DNA of 37,486 nucleotides from Synergistaceae bacterium (GTDB lineage: Bacteria; Synergistota; Synergistia; Synergistales; Aminobacteriaceae). The position numbers were made by a program, and so were the translations under genes. This document shows positions 26,230 to 35,600 of the stretch, piece by piece; the stretch's first letter is position 1, and every line of letters begins with the position of its first letter. The stretch is taken from NCBI GenBank assembly GCA_017405525.1, contig JAFRAH010000031.1, positions 1 to 37,486 of the forward strand. The letters run 5' to 3'. The notes under the pieces are model-generated. The model worked only from the letters and a program-made list of their open reading frames with translations. It searched no databases and was not told the DNA's origin.

Positions 26230-27173
26230 CGGCCATGAAGCGAGGAATTTACGCCGTTGCTGTGGCAGTGATTGCCCTGCTGACCTCCTGCACCGCATCA
26301 TTCGCCGCATACACACGCCCTGCAGTGTTCGTTGTACCTCCGACGTTCCAGGAAGCCCGCGACTTCCACGAGGGATTAGCCGCCGTGAAGTCAAATGACC
26401 GCTGGGGGTACATCGACTATCTCGGACGCATCGCCGTGCCGTTCATTCACAGAGTGCCGGAAGCCGGGGATTTCTCGGAGGGTTTCGCGTTCGTTGGGGA
26501 TCACTACATCGACACTGAGGGACAGCCTGCATTCGTCCGTGTTGATCCTGATACTGACGAGCGCACTGAACGTTTCTTCACGAACGGGCTGCCATTCTCT
26601 CAGGGCATGGCCGCAGTACAAGTTGCCGGGCAATGGGGATATATTGACCTGATGGGGAACTACCTTGTTGTTCCGTCATTCGAGAGAGCCGGGAAGTTCG
26701 CAGAAGGTCTTGCACCCGCCCGGAAAAATGGCCTCTGGGGATATATCGACATGAGGGGACGCTGGGTAATCGAGCCGAAGTTCACGCGTGCCGGGGAATT
26801 TCACGAGGGCTTGGCGGCAGTCTACATCCGGGGACTCTGGGGCTACATCAACAAGGAAGGGAAGTACGCAATCCGCCCGCAGTACACTGAGGCAGGAGAT
26901 TTCGCCTACGGTGTCGCACCCGTGAGGAAGAGGACGACCTATAGGGGCTGGGGGTTCATTGGGCACTGGAACAACGCCGCAATACCTGCCCGCTACAACA
27001 ACGCCGGGAATTTCGGGGATGCGCTTGCACCTGTTGCCGCTGATACACGCTGGGGGTATGTGAACGTTCGGGGTGAATGGGAAATTGCCGCACAGTACGA
27101 GGACGCAAGGACATTCAGCGAGGGACTTGCCGCCGTGAAAGTCGAGAACAAGTGGGGATACATCAGGCCGTAA
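26226..27173 (+). CDS. WG-repeat lipoprotein
   Basis: This 315-residue protein begins with a signal peptide whose lipobox L-T-S-C places the lipidated Cys at residue 22. The mature part is built from WG repeats (F-x-E-G-L-A ... W-G-Y-I-D-x-x-G). WG pairs sit at residues 60, 137, 171, 205, 242, 276 and 310; the later ones are 34-37 residues apart, and the repeat between 60 and 137 is degenerate. WG repeats are thought to form beta-rich, surface-exposed binding modules; the ligand is unknown. The start overlaps the typA stop (ATGA), suggesting translational coupling; an alternative ATG at 26235 gives a shorter n-region. G+C resembles the neighbours, so it looks resident rather than acquired. 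Confidence 0.85.
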   Translation: MTAMKRGIYAVAVAVIALLTSCTASFAAYTRPAVFVVPPTFQEARDFHEGLAAVKSNDRWGYIDYLGRIAVPFIHRVPEAGDFSEGFAFVGDHYIDTEGQPAFVRVDPDTDERTERFFTNGLPFSQGMAAVQVAGQWGYIDLMGNYLVVPSFERAGKFAEGLAPARKNGLWGYIDMRGRWVIEPKFTRAGEFHEGLAAVYIRGLWGYINKEGKYAIRPQYTEAGDFAYGVAPVRKRTTYRGWGFIGHWNNAAIPARYNNAGNFGDALAPVAADTRWGYVNVRGEWEIAAQYEDARTFSEGLAAVKVENKWGYIRP

Positions 27174-27175
27174 AC

Positions 27176-27207
27176 TTGCACTGCAAAAGCATTCTTCATA
27201 GTATAAT
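27176..27207 (+). promoter_or_regulatory. Candidate promoter region of the hydrogenase operon with a small palindrome
   Basis: TATAAT (27202-27207) lies 61 nt before the TTG start of the hydrogenase flavoprotein gene. An 11-bp palindrome, TTGCA-C-TGCAA (27176-27186), sits near the -35 position and could be a regulator site. A -35 hexamer at standard spacing is not convincing. Confidence 0.4.
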
Positions 27208-27268
27208 TGTATCTCATCCAAGGGGTAAAAATTTTTTTCGCCAATAAAAACGAGGGAGTGAATCTATT

Positions 27269-29122
27269 TTGAGTCGCCTTAGTATTATGAATGAGACAAA
27301 AGCTCAGGCCGCTGTAGAGTCCCTTCACAAGGATCTTGAACGGCGCATTACCGGGGCTCCTCCTGATCTCTGTCCGCTTGACGTTGCCAGCAGCTACCTC
27401 AAGGTTTGTTCAGCCCAGACCTGCGGGAAGTGTGTACCCTGCCGCGTTGGTCTTCCACAGCTCGAACGCCTCATTGATGACCTCATTGACGGCAAGGGGG
27501 ACATGAAGACAGTTGAGACCATCGAGAAGACAGCCGAGACAATCTCAACCTCTGCCGACTGCGCAATAGGTTACGAGGCCGCTAACATGGTCTTGAAGGG
27601 CGTTAAGGGCTTCCGTGATGACTACGTTGCACACGCTAAGGGTCATCAGTGCACCTCCGAGGGCTTCCGTGCCGTTCCGTGCGTAACGTTATGCCCCGCA
27701 CATGTCGACATTCCGGGCTATATCGCTCTCGTGAACGCCGGACGTTATGCCGACGCTGTGAGGCTCATCCGCAAAGATAACCCGTTCCCTTCGGTCTGCG
27801 CTATGGTCTGTGAGCATCCCTGCGAGAACAAGTGCCGCCGCCGCATGGTTGACGATGCAATCAACATCAGGGGGCTCAAGCTCTACGCAATCGACAACGC
27901 CGGTCATGTTCCCGTCTACCGTGATGGTGAGAAACCTGCTCCTGCAACAGGGAAGAAGGTTGCCGTAATAGGTGGAGGGCCCAGCGGAATAAGTGCCGCG
28001 TACTATCTCGGAATGATGGGGCACAGTGTCGAGATATTCGAGCAGCGCAAGCACCTTGGCGGAATGTTGCGTTATGGCATCCCGTCATACAGGCTTCCCC
28101 GTGAAGTTCTACACAACGAGATAGAGACCCTCCTCACTGCCGGGGACATCAAGGTTCACAGGGAGGTATCAGTAGGAGGAAAAGACTTCCCGCTCTCAAA
28201 GCTTCGTGAAGAGTTTGACGCTGTATATATTGCCATCGGTGCACACACGGACAAGACCCTCAAGATTCCCGGCGAGGATGCTGAGGGCGTAATGTCAGCA
28301 GTGGCGTTGTTGCGTCGCATAGGTGATGAGGACTTCCCTGACTTCAAGGGCAAGAAGGTCGTAGTTGTCGGCGGCGGTAATGTCGCTATGGACTGCGCAA
28401 GGTCATCACTGAGGCTCAACGCTGACAAGGTTACCCTGGCCTACAGAAGGCGCAAGGATGACATGACGGCTCTGGCTGAGGAAGTCGAGGCCACAGAAGT
28501 CGAGGGCTGCGAGATTCTCGAACTTGCCGCACCGCTCAAGGTTGAAGTTGAGGACGGGAAAGCAAAAGCACTCTGGGTGAAACAGCAGATGATCTCCAAC
28601 ATCAAGGGAGGCCGTCCCGCACCCAAAGATGCATCAGCTGAGCCCATACGTCTTGAGGCAGATATTATCGTCGTGGCAATCGGCCAGGGCATCGACAGCT
28701 ACAACTTCGAGCAGTCAGGAATTGCCGTGAAGTGGGGATGCATTGAGGCGTTCGACAGCGAGCAGGTCAAGGGCGAGAAGATGGACGGAGTATTTTCCGG
28801 CGGCGACTGCGTTTCAGGGCCTGCTACAGTGATCCGTGCGATTGCGGCGGGAAAAGTTGCGGCGGCCAACATCTACGAGTACCTGGGCTACCATCACCCC
28901 ATCACCCTGCCTGTAGAGATACCTGACCCCGTTCCACACAACAGGCCTGCCTGCGGGCGCGTGAAGATGCGTGAACGTCCGATAGACCAGCGTATTCATG
29001 ACTTCGAGCTCGTCGAAAAGGGAATGACTCAGGAAGAGATGGAGCAGGAAAGCAACAGGTGCCTGAGATGCGACTACTACGGCTTCGGAAAATTCAGGGA
29101 GGGGCGTGAAGTAAAATGGTAA
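27269..29122 (+). CDS. Hydrogenase-associated flavoprotein: NuoF C-terminal Fe-S domain fused to a GltD/NfnB-like NAD(P)H oxidoreductase
   Basis: The 617-residue product is the probable electron-transfer partner of the adjacent hydrogenase. Residues 40-125 match only the C-terminal 4Fe-4S bundle of NuoF/HydB (C52-x2-C55-x2-C58 in TCGKCVPCR, then C98 in ADCAIG); the FMN/NADH-binding NuoF core is absent. From about residue 135 it is like the glutamate synthase small subunit (GltD) and NfnB: Cys-rich segments (C138, C142, C177, C181, C185, C189) for Fe-S clusters, an FAD dinucleotide fold VIGGGPSGISAA (233-244), and a second nucleotide fold VVVVGGGNVAMDCARS followed by AYRRR, which favours NADPH or NADH binding. 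The C-terminus adds RCLRCDYYG. The start is TTG at 27269, 10 nt from AGGGAG; ATG at 27287 has no Shine-Dalgarno. Its stop overlaps hydA by 7 nt. Confidence 0.85.
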   Translation: MSRLSIMNETKAQAAVESLHKDLERRITGAPPDLCPLDVASSYLKVCSAQTCGKCVPCRVGLPQLERLIDDLIDGKGDMKTVETIEKTAETISTSADCAIGYEAANMVLKGVKGFRDDYVAHAKGHQCTSEGFRAVPCVTLCPAHVDIPGYIALVNAGRYADAVRLIRKDNPFPSVCAMVCEHPCENKCRRRMVDDAINIRGLKLYAIDNAGHVPVYRDGEKPAPATGKKVAVIGGGPSGISAAYYLGMMGHSVEIFEQRKHLGGMLRYGIPSYRLPREVLHNEIETLLTAGDIKVHREVSVGGKDFPLSKLREEFDAVYIAIGAHTDKTLKIPGEDAEGVMSAVALLRRIGDEDFPDFKGKKVVVVGGGNVAMDCARSSLRLNADKVTLAYRRRKDDMTALAEEVEATEVEGCEILELAAPLKVEVEDGKAKALWVKQQMISNIKGGRPAPKDASAEPIRLEADIIVVAIGQGIDSYNFEQSGIAVKWGCIEAFDSEQVKGEKMDGVFSGGDCVSGPATVIRAIAAGKVAAANIYEYLGYHHPITLPVEIPDPVPHNRPACGRVKMRERPIDQRIHDFELVEKGMTQEEMEQESNRCLRCDYYGFGKFREGREVKW

Positions 29123-30840
29123 ACGCGACAATAAACGGAAAAGCAGTACAGGTTCCCGAAAACACAACGATACTTGAAGCCGCAAAGCTCAACCACATAA
29201 CCATTCCGCACCTCTGCTACCTGAAGAAAGTAAACGAGATAGGGGCTTGCCGTGTCTGCGTTGTCGAGATTGAGGGGCAGGACAGGCTCGTATCGTCATG
29301 CAACACCTACGTTCAGGAAGGCATGAAGATTCTCACGAACAGCCCTAAAGCACGTCAGGCTAGGAGGATCAACGTTGAGCTGATACTCTCACAGCACAAT
29401 GCGAGATGCGCCGAATGTGTACGTTCCGGCAACTGTGAGCTCCAGACTACAGCCAATGACTTGGGCATTAACACTTTCCCCTACCACAAGGACATAGCCG
29501 CGTTCAACTGGAACAGCGATTTCCCGTTAATCCGCAATGATGACAAGTGCATTAAGTGCATGAGGTGCGTCCAGATTTGCGACAAGGTCCAGCAGATGCA
29601 CGTCTGGGACATCGCGAAGTCAGGTTCACGCACAACGGTAGGAGTTACGGGCGGCGAGGACATCACCAAAGTTGACTGCACGGTCTGCGGTCAGTGTATC
29701 ACTCATTGCCCGGTCGGTGCTCTCGTTGAGCGTGATGACACACAGAAGGTACGTGATGCGTTTGCGGCGGGCGACAAGATCATGATTGCGTCAGTTGCTC
29801 CGGCAGTAAGGACTTCATGGGGTGAACAGCTCGGCCTGACTCATGACGAGGCAAGTGCTAACCGTCTGGCCTCAGCGTTGAGGGCGGTCGGGTTCAACTA
29901 TGTGTTTGACACAGACTTTTCGGCTGACTTGACCATCATGGAGGAGGCTAGCGAGTTTGTTGGCAAGCTCAAGAACGCAAAGAACGAGAAGTTCCCGATG
30001 TTCACGTCATGCTGTCCTGGATGGGTCAGGTTCATCAAGATGGAGTTCCCTGACTTAGTGCCTCAGCTCTCAAGCGCGAAATCACCACAGCAGATGTTCG
30101 GGGCAATCATAAAGTCATGGTACGCTCAGATTCTCGGAGTTGAGCCGGAAAAGATCTACCACGTCTCGTTCATGCCCTGCACCGCCAAGAAGTACGAGTG
30201 CGACGTTGAGTGCATGGACAGCTCAGGGGCTCGTGATGTTGATGTTGTCCTCACAGTGAGGGAGCTCGACAGGCTGATACGCTCAGAGGGAATTGACGTT
30301 AAGGCACTCGATGAGTCAGAGTTTGACGCACCACTAGGCACAGCGTCAGGAGCAGGACACATATTCGGGACGACCGGCGGAGTCATGGAGGCGGCACTAA
30401 GGACGGCCTACCAGATGGTTACGGGCAGCAACCCCGACCCCAATGCGTTCAGGTATGTGCGCGCGTATGACGGCATCAAGGAGACAGAGTTCGAGATTGC
30501 CGGGACGAAACTCAGGATTGCCGTTGCCCACGGTCTGGGGAACATCCGCAAACTCTGTGAGGACATTCAGAGCGGCAAGGCTCACTATGACTTCGTGGAG
30601 TGCATGGCCTGCCCGACTGGCTGCGCTGGTGGCGGTGGTCAGCCAATCTATGAGGGTCAGGAGCTCGGTGAAAGCAGGGGCAAAATCCTCCTCGACATGG
30701 ACAGGAAAATGACCCTGAGATTCTCACACGAGAACCCCTCAATCGTACAGTGCTACAAGGAATACTTGGGAGAACCCGGAAGTGAGAAGGCACATCATCT
30801 TCTTCACACTGACCAGACGAAATGGGAGCTCTGGAAGTAG
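29116..30840 (+). CDS. hydA: [FeFe] hydrogenase catalytic subunit
   Basis: HydA reduces protons to H2 or oxidises H2 with an H-cluster. The 574-residue product has the modular layout of Clostridium pasteurianum CpI: an N-terminal [2Fe-2S] domain (C34, C45, C48, C62), a His-ligated cluster (H94, C98, C101, C107), two [4Fe-4S] clusters (C145, C148, C151, C155 and C188, C191, C194, C198), then the H-cluster motifs TSCCPGW (C299, C300), MPCTAKKYE (C355) and ECMACPTGCAGGGGQP (C499, C503), and a C-terminal small-subunit domain. The proton-relay Cys299 is retained. The paired GltD-like gene upstream overlaps by 7 nt and suggests NAD(P)H coupling, resembling what HydDB calls group A2 (glutamate-synthase-linked). 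Maturases HydE/F/G are not in the window. The protein is cytosolic. Confidence 0.96.
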   Translation: MVNATINGKAVQVPENTTILEAAKLNHITIPHLCYLKKVNEIGACRVCVVEIEGQDRLVSSCNTYVQEGMKILTNSPKARQARRINVELILSQHNARCAECVRSGNCELQTTANDLGINTFPYHKDIAAFNWNSDFPLIRNDDKCIKCMRCVQICDKVQQMHVWDIAKSGSRTTVGVTGGEDITKVDCTVCGQCITHCPVGALVERDDTQKVRDAFAAGDKIMIASVAPAVRTSWGEQLGLTHDEASANRLASALRAVGFNYVFDTDFSADLTIMEEASEFVGKLKNAKNEKFPMFTSCCPGWVRFIKMEFPDLVPQLSSAKSPQQMFGAIIKSWYAQILGVEPEKIYHVSFMPCTAKKYECDVECMDSSGARDVDVVLTVRELDRLIRSEGIDVKALDESEFDAPLGTASGAGHIFGTTGGVMEAALRTAYQMVTGSNPDPNAFRYVRAYDGIKETEFEIAGTKLRIAVAHGLGNIRKLCEDIQSGKAHYDFVECMACPTGCAGGGGQPIYEGQELGESRGKILLDMDRKMTLRFSHENPSIVQCYKEYLGEPGSEKAHHLLHTDQTKWELWK

Positions 30841-30859
30841 CAAGATAGTGTTAGAGGTT

Positions 30860-30893
30860 TTCCCTCGCTGAAACATGGCGGGGGAATTTTTTT
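30860..30893 (+). terminator. Intrinsic terminator after hydA
   Basis: A 9-bp stem, TTCCCTCGC (30860-30868) with GCGGGGGAA (30878-30886, one G-T pair), is followed by seven T. The T-tract overlaps the end of the convergent mutL stop codon. Confidence 0.88.
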
Positions 30894-32589
30894 ATTCGCG
30901 GCCAAAACGTTTAAGCAAGTCTTCGTTCTTCAGCTCAATCATCGTAGGTCTTCCATGAGGACATACATAAGGCTGTTCACACTCCTTCAGTTCGTGCCAA
31001 AGTGATAATGCCTCGTCTCTGGTTATTCTCGTTGTGAGCTTCACAGATGCCTTGCACGCCATAGTTGCCCACGTCCGCCACAAAATATTTCTCGTGTCGC
31101 CGTCATGGTTATTCTTCAGTGCCCGCAGTGATGCCCGCAAAAGTGCTTCGGGCTCAAACTCAATGCTTCCTATTGACGGTACAGCCCTGAGCTCAACGCC
31201 TGAAGGTGTGTCAGCGAACTCAAAGCCTGAATCTTTCAGGGCAGGCTCGAACTCGTGAGCCTCAAGTGCAAGCGTAGGGTGAAGTATCACAGGAACTAGC
31301 AGCTTCTGGACGTTCCGGGAGGTTTCGGCGTTCGACTTTATGCGCTCGTAGTTGACGCGTTCATGTGCAGCGTGTGGGTCAACCAACGTTATACCTTCAG
31401 CAGTGTCATAGACGAGGTAGCCTCCTGAGTTCTGACCCATGAAGTTCACGGCTTCCCTCTCTTCGGGCTCAATGGCCGGGAAAATTTCAATCTGTCTCGG
31501 CGGGATATGGCCGGTTGAAGTTGCGGGGTTGTCGCGGAAGTTCCAGCCTGGCCGGGAAATTCTGCCTGACCCTGACGGCTTGGAGGGGTGTATTCTTGCG
31601 GGCTCTTTGGGTGCTTCGGGCATTGGCATGGGGCTTCCGAGGCTCTTCACGGCATTGTGAAGGGACGCGTAAATCTCATCGGGATACCTGAACCTGACCT
31701 CTGATTTTGCCGGGTGAATGTTCACATCAACTAGTGAGGGCTCAAGCGTGAAGAACAGTGCCCAGTTTCCAGCAAGCTCCCTTGCCGCCGTAGCAACTGC
31801 AGACTTTATCACACTGTCATTAACCGCCCTGCCGTTCACGAACGCCATAACATCGCCACGCCCGGATATTCCTGCCCTAGACTGGAACCAGCATTCAAGC
31901 TCAAGATGACCTGCCTGAATCTTGACGGTCTGAATTTCCGCACCTTCAGGCCAAATTCTGGAGAGTACCCGCCTTTTGTCGCCTGAACCGTCAGTGCTGA
32001 ATATCACCTTTCCGTCATGCTCAAGCGTGAACGAGACATCTGGCCTGCACACAGCGTATTCACGTAGGAAGACCGCCGCCCTCCTGAGCTCACCTGATGC
32101 GCTCTTGAGGAACTTACGCCGTGCCGGGAGCCCGGAAAAGAGATTGCTGACCTGAACCCTCGTACCTTGTGCGCAGTTTGCCCGGACGTGCTCGGTGATC
32201 CTGCCGTCATGTGTTCGTATGATGCCGCCGGATTCATCGCCTTCCTGCCTGCTCCGTATCTCTACGTCTGCAACAGCCACAAGACTGGCCAATGCCTCAC
32301 CCCTGTAGCCCAGAGTAAGAATGCTCTCAAGGTCTGAGATTTCGGCGAGCTTGCTTGTTGCGTGGTACATGAGGGCAAGAGGGAGCTCCTCGAATGCAAT
32401 TCCTGAACCGTCATCCTCGATTGTTATCCTGAGCCTTCCTCCATCATTGAGGCGGGCGGTTATTCGTTTTGCCCCGGCATCTAGTGAGTTCTCGACGAGT
32501 TCCTTGACCGCTGAGGCTGGACGTTCGACAACTTCACCGGCGGCTATTCTTGACCATACATTTTCAGGGAGTGCTTTTATTGCGGGCAT
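30892..32589 (-). CDS. mutL: DNA mismatch repair protein MutL with endonuclease motifs
   Basis: MutL couples MutS mismatch recognition to strand incision. The 565-residue product has the GHKL ATPase N-terminus (GEVVERPASAVKELVENSLDAGA region, DDGSGI, GYRGEALAS) and a C-terminal dimerisation domain with endonuclease motifs: DPHAAHERVNYE at 404-415 (consensus DQHA-x2-E-x4-E, Gln replaced by Pro), ACK, CPHGRP (543-548) and a final FGRE. This indicates a nicking MutL of the kind used where MutH is absent. I chose ATG at 32589 over the frame opening at 32631, because AAGGAG lies 7 nt upstream and the family starts here. No mutS is adjacent. Confidence 0.95.
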   Translation of the reverse strand: MPAIKALPENVWSRIAAGEVVERPASAVKELVENSLDAGAKRITARLNDGGRLRITIEDDGSGIAFEELPLALMYHATSKLAEISDLESILTLGYRGEALASLVAVADVEIRSRQEGDESGGIIRTHDGRITEHVRANCAQGTRVQVSNLFSGLPARRKFLKSASGELRRAAVFLREYAVCRPDVSFTLEHDGKVIFSTDGSGDKRRVLSRIWPEGAEIQTVKIQAGHLELECWFQSRAGISGRGDVMAFVNGRAVNDSVIKSAVATAARELAGNWALFFTLEPSLVDVNIHPAKSEVRFRYPDEIYASLHNAVKSLGSPMPMPEAPKEPARIHPSKPSGSGRISRPGWNFRDNPATSTGHIPPRQIEIFPAIEPEEREAVNFMGQNSGGYLVYDTAEGITLVDPHAAHERVNYERIKSNAETSRNVQKLLVPVILHPTLALEAHEFEPALKDSGFEFADTPSGVELRAVPSIGSIEFEPEALLRASLRALKNNHDGDTRNILWRTWATMACKASVKLTTRITRDEALSLWHELKECEQPYVCPHGRPTMIELKNEDLLKRFGRE

Positions 32590-32635
32590 GTCTTGCTCCT
32601 TCAAGTTGGGGATTAGGGAATATCTTACCACGCGG

Positions 32636-32674
32636 AAAAAAATTACCCCCCGGCCATGAAGACCAGAGGGCTAA
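32636..32674 (-). terminator. Intrinsic terminator after the LRR surface protein gene
   Basis: On the minus strand TTA(G)CCCTCTGG pairs with CCGGGGGGTAA, giving 11 bp with one bulged G and two G-T pairs, followed by seven T. It lies 15 nt after the stop codon. Confidence 0.8.
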
Positions 32675-32688
32675 TGATACTGTGCTGA

Positions 32689-35600
32689 CTATTCGGCGAT
32701 AATGTAGAGTGTCCCGGATTCAAGCTCTGAGCCGTTATGCGTTGCCTTTACGCAGACCTTGAAGTCTCCAGTTACGAGCTCAGCCTTGAGGGTGAATGTC
32801 CCATCATCTGAGATCGTGATACCTTCAGCGGGCTTGTCGTCAATCCAGACTGTAACGCCTGAGACCTCAACGCTCCACTTGCCCAAGATGAAGGTTAGTG
32901 TCTTACCTGCCTTGACGGTGATTAGGTCGCTTTCCTGTCCTTCACCTGAGCCGAGAACGTCATCACTCTTTACGCCCAGCGATGCAGGAAGTACCGCCTT
33001 TCCTGTTCCGTCCGTTTCGGGGATGCCGCCAGGAACTCCGGGAATGTCCTGAACTTGAGGGAGTCCTGCCGTGAGTTCAGCGGGCATGTCCCCGGAAGTG
33101 TCAGGCTGTAACGGCTTCGCTGATGACGTGGCGGTTACCTTGACGGTGTAGTTCTTTGTGCCGGCCGCTCCGTTAGAGTCTTTTGCCTTGAGGGTGAACG
33201 TGAATGTGCCTGACTTCGTGAACGTCCCGGTAATTTTCCCGGTCGATGTGTTGAGTGTGAGGCCGTTCGGAATTTTCCCGCTGCTCACGCTCCACGTATA
33301 GGGTGCTTCACCACCTGATGCCTTCGGGCTGAACGTGAAGGAGCTTCCTACTGTCCCTGTTGCCGGGATTGTACCTGTTACTGTCGTCTGAGTTACCGTT
33401 ACGGTGTAGGCTTTAGTCCCTGCTGCGCCGTTGCTGTCTTTGGCCTTTAGTGTGAACGTGAAAGTACCTGCCTTTGTGGGCGAGCCGGTGATTGCCCCGG
33501 TTGATGCGTTCAGTGTGAGGCCGTCAGGAAGTTTCCCGGATGAGACCGACCACGTATAGGGGCTTGCTCCGTTTGAGGCTTTCGGTGTCCATGAGCACGA
33601 GGCTTTGCGGGTTATAGTTGCCGGGATTGTCCCTGATACTTTCGTCTGAGTTACCTTGATGGTGTAGGCTTTAGTCCCTGCCGCACCATTTGCGTCTTTG
33701 GCCTTGATGGTGAACGTGAAAGTACCTGCTTTTGTGGGTGAGCCGGTGATTTTTCCGTTCGATGAGTTCAGCTTCAGGCCGTCAGGAAGTTTTCCGGATG
33801 AGACCGACCAAGTATATGGGCTCTTTCCACCGCTAGCTTGAGGCGTTCCAGTGTATGAGTCCCTCCGTGTCGTTGTTGCCGGGATTGTGCCGCTTACTGT
33901 CGTCTGCGTAACCTTCAGCGTGAAGTCCTTTGTGGCTGTCCTGCCGGTGTTGTCCTTGAGCTGTACCGTGAAGGTGAATGTGCCTGCTTTGGTCGCTGTG
34001 CCGGTGATTTTCCCAGATGATGCCTTGAGCGTCAGGCCGTCGGGAAGTGAACCGTTGCTGACTGACCACGTATAGGGAGTTGCCCCGCCAAGTGCCGCTA
34101 GTTTCGTGCTGTATGTTGCGCGCCGTGTCGTGTCGGGAAGTGAGGAGGTCGTTATCTCCATGGTCTTGACGACGTTTAGCTCAGGGTCGGCAGCTACGGT
34201 GATGTTCTCATGGCAGGTGCTTACGTCGAGGGTTGTGAGCTCATTTGCCCAGCAGATTAACCCCATCAGTGAGGTACAGCCGCTAACGTTGAGGGTCTTC
34301 ATGTTATTATGACAGCAACTAAGGAATTTCAGAGCGGTCTTGTTGCTCACATTAAGTTTTGACAGTTGGTTACCGTCGCAGCGTAGCGTTACCAAATCGT
34401 TAGCGTTGCTTACGTTAAGCGTGGTAAGCTGATTCCACCGACAGTCCAAGTTTCTTAAAGCCGCACACCCGCTTATGTTGAGTTTGTTCAGTCCAGAACC
34501 AGAGCAATCCAGATCCGTCAAGGCCGTGCACTTGCTGAGGTCAAGCGTGTTCAGCTGGTTACCGGCGCAGTTCAGTGTCTCTAGTGCCCTGCATTTGCTG
34601 AGGTCAAGCGTTTGTATCTGGTTGCCTCCACATTCCAGATTAGTGAGGGCTGTGCACTTGCTGAGATTGAGCGTTCTTATCTGGTTTCCGCCGCAATTGA
34701 GATCCTTTAAGGCAGTGCATTTGCTGACATCAAGGGCGGTTATCTGGTTGTTCCAGCATCCCAAGTTGGTTAGGTTCGTGCATCCGCTGACGTTGAGCGT
34801 GGTTAGCTGGTTGTCGTTGCATGTCAGCTCCATTAGGGAGGTGCAGGTGCTCACGTCAAGAGTGGTCAGCTTAGTATTCCAGCATCTCAGGGTGATTAGC
34901 TTCGTACAGCCGCTAACGTTGAGCGTGGCAAGCTGGTTATTGTCGTTGCATTCCAGATCCATTAGGGAGGTGCAGGTGCTTGCATCAAGTGCCGTCAGGT
35001 TGTTGTTCCAGCAATTCAGGCGGATTAATTTTGTGCAACCGCTAATGTTGAGGGTGGCCAGCGGGTTATCGTTGCATTCCAGTTCCGCCAAAGCAGAGCA
35101 TGTGCTCACATCGAGGGCTGTCAGCTGAGCACCGCCGCAGTTTAGGTACATCAAGGACGTACAACCTGCAACGTTAATCGAGGTCAGTTGAGAGTTCCCC
35201 CAGCAGTTAAGCTCCATGAGAGACGGGCATGTACTGGCATTAATTGAGGTCAGCTGAGTGTTCCCGCAGTTCAGGGACTTCAAGGACGTACAGCCTGTAA
35301 CATTAAGCGAGGTCAGGGGGTTGTCGTCCAAATACAGGAAACGCAAAGAAGTGTTCCCGCTGACATTAATTGAGGTGAGCTGGTTATTGGTACAATTAAG
35401 ATGATCCAACGACGTACAGCCGCTAATATTCAGCGAGGTCATTCCGTTATTCCAGCATGAAAGATCAACAAGAGCTCTATTACTGCTAACGTCAACCGTG
35501 CTCAAGTGGTTATCCTCACAGTGAAGAACCTCAAGTGCCGTCAAGTACTCAATACCCTTCAGGTTGTAGACTGACCTTCCGCCTATGTGGACTTCTTTGG

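Noticed and set aside
27269-30840. Canonical trimeric bifurcating HydABC
   Set aside because: No HydC/NuoE-like gene and no FMN-binding NuoF core are present; only the NuoF-type C-terminal bundle is found.
34475-35128. Plus-strand frame of 217 codons with a repetitive Leu/Ser/Val pattern
   Set aside because: It is the antisense reading of the 63-bp LRR coding repeat, and the periodicity comes from the real gene.
34213-35535. Regularly spaced repeats that could be mistaken for a CRISPR array
   Set aside because: The units have no unique spacers, are in frame, and encode 21-residue LRRs.
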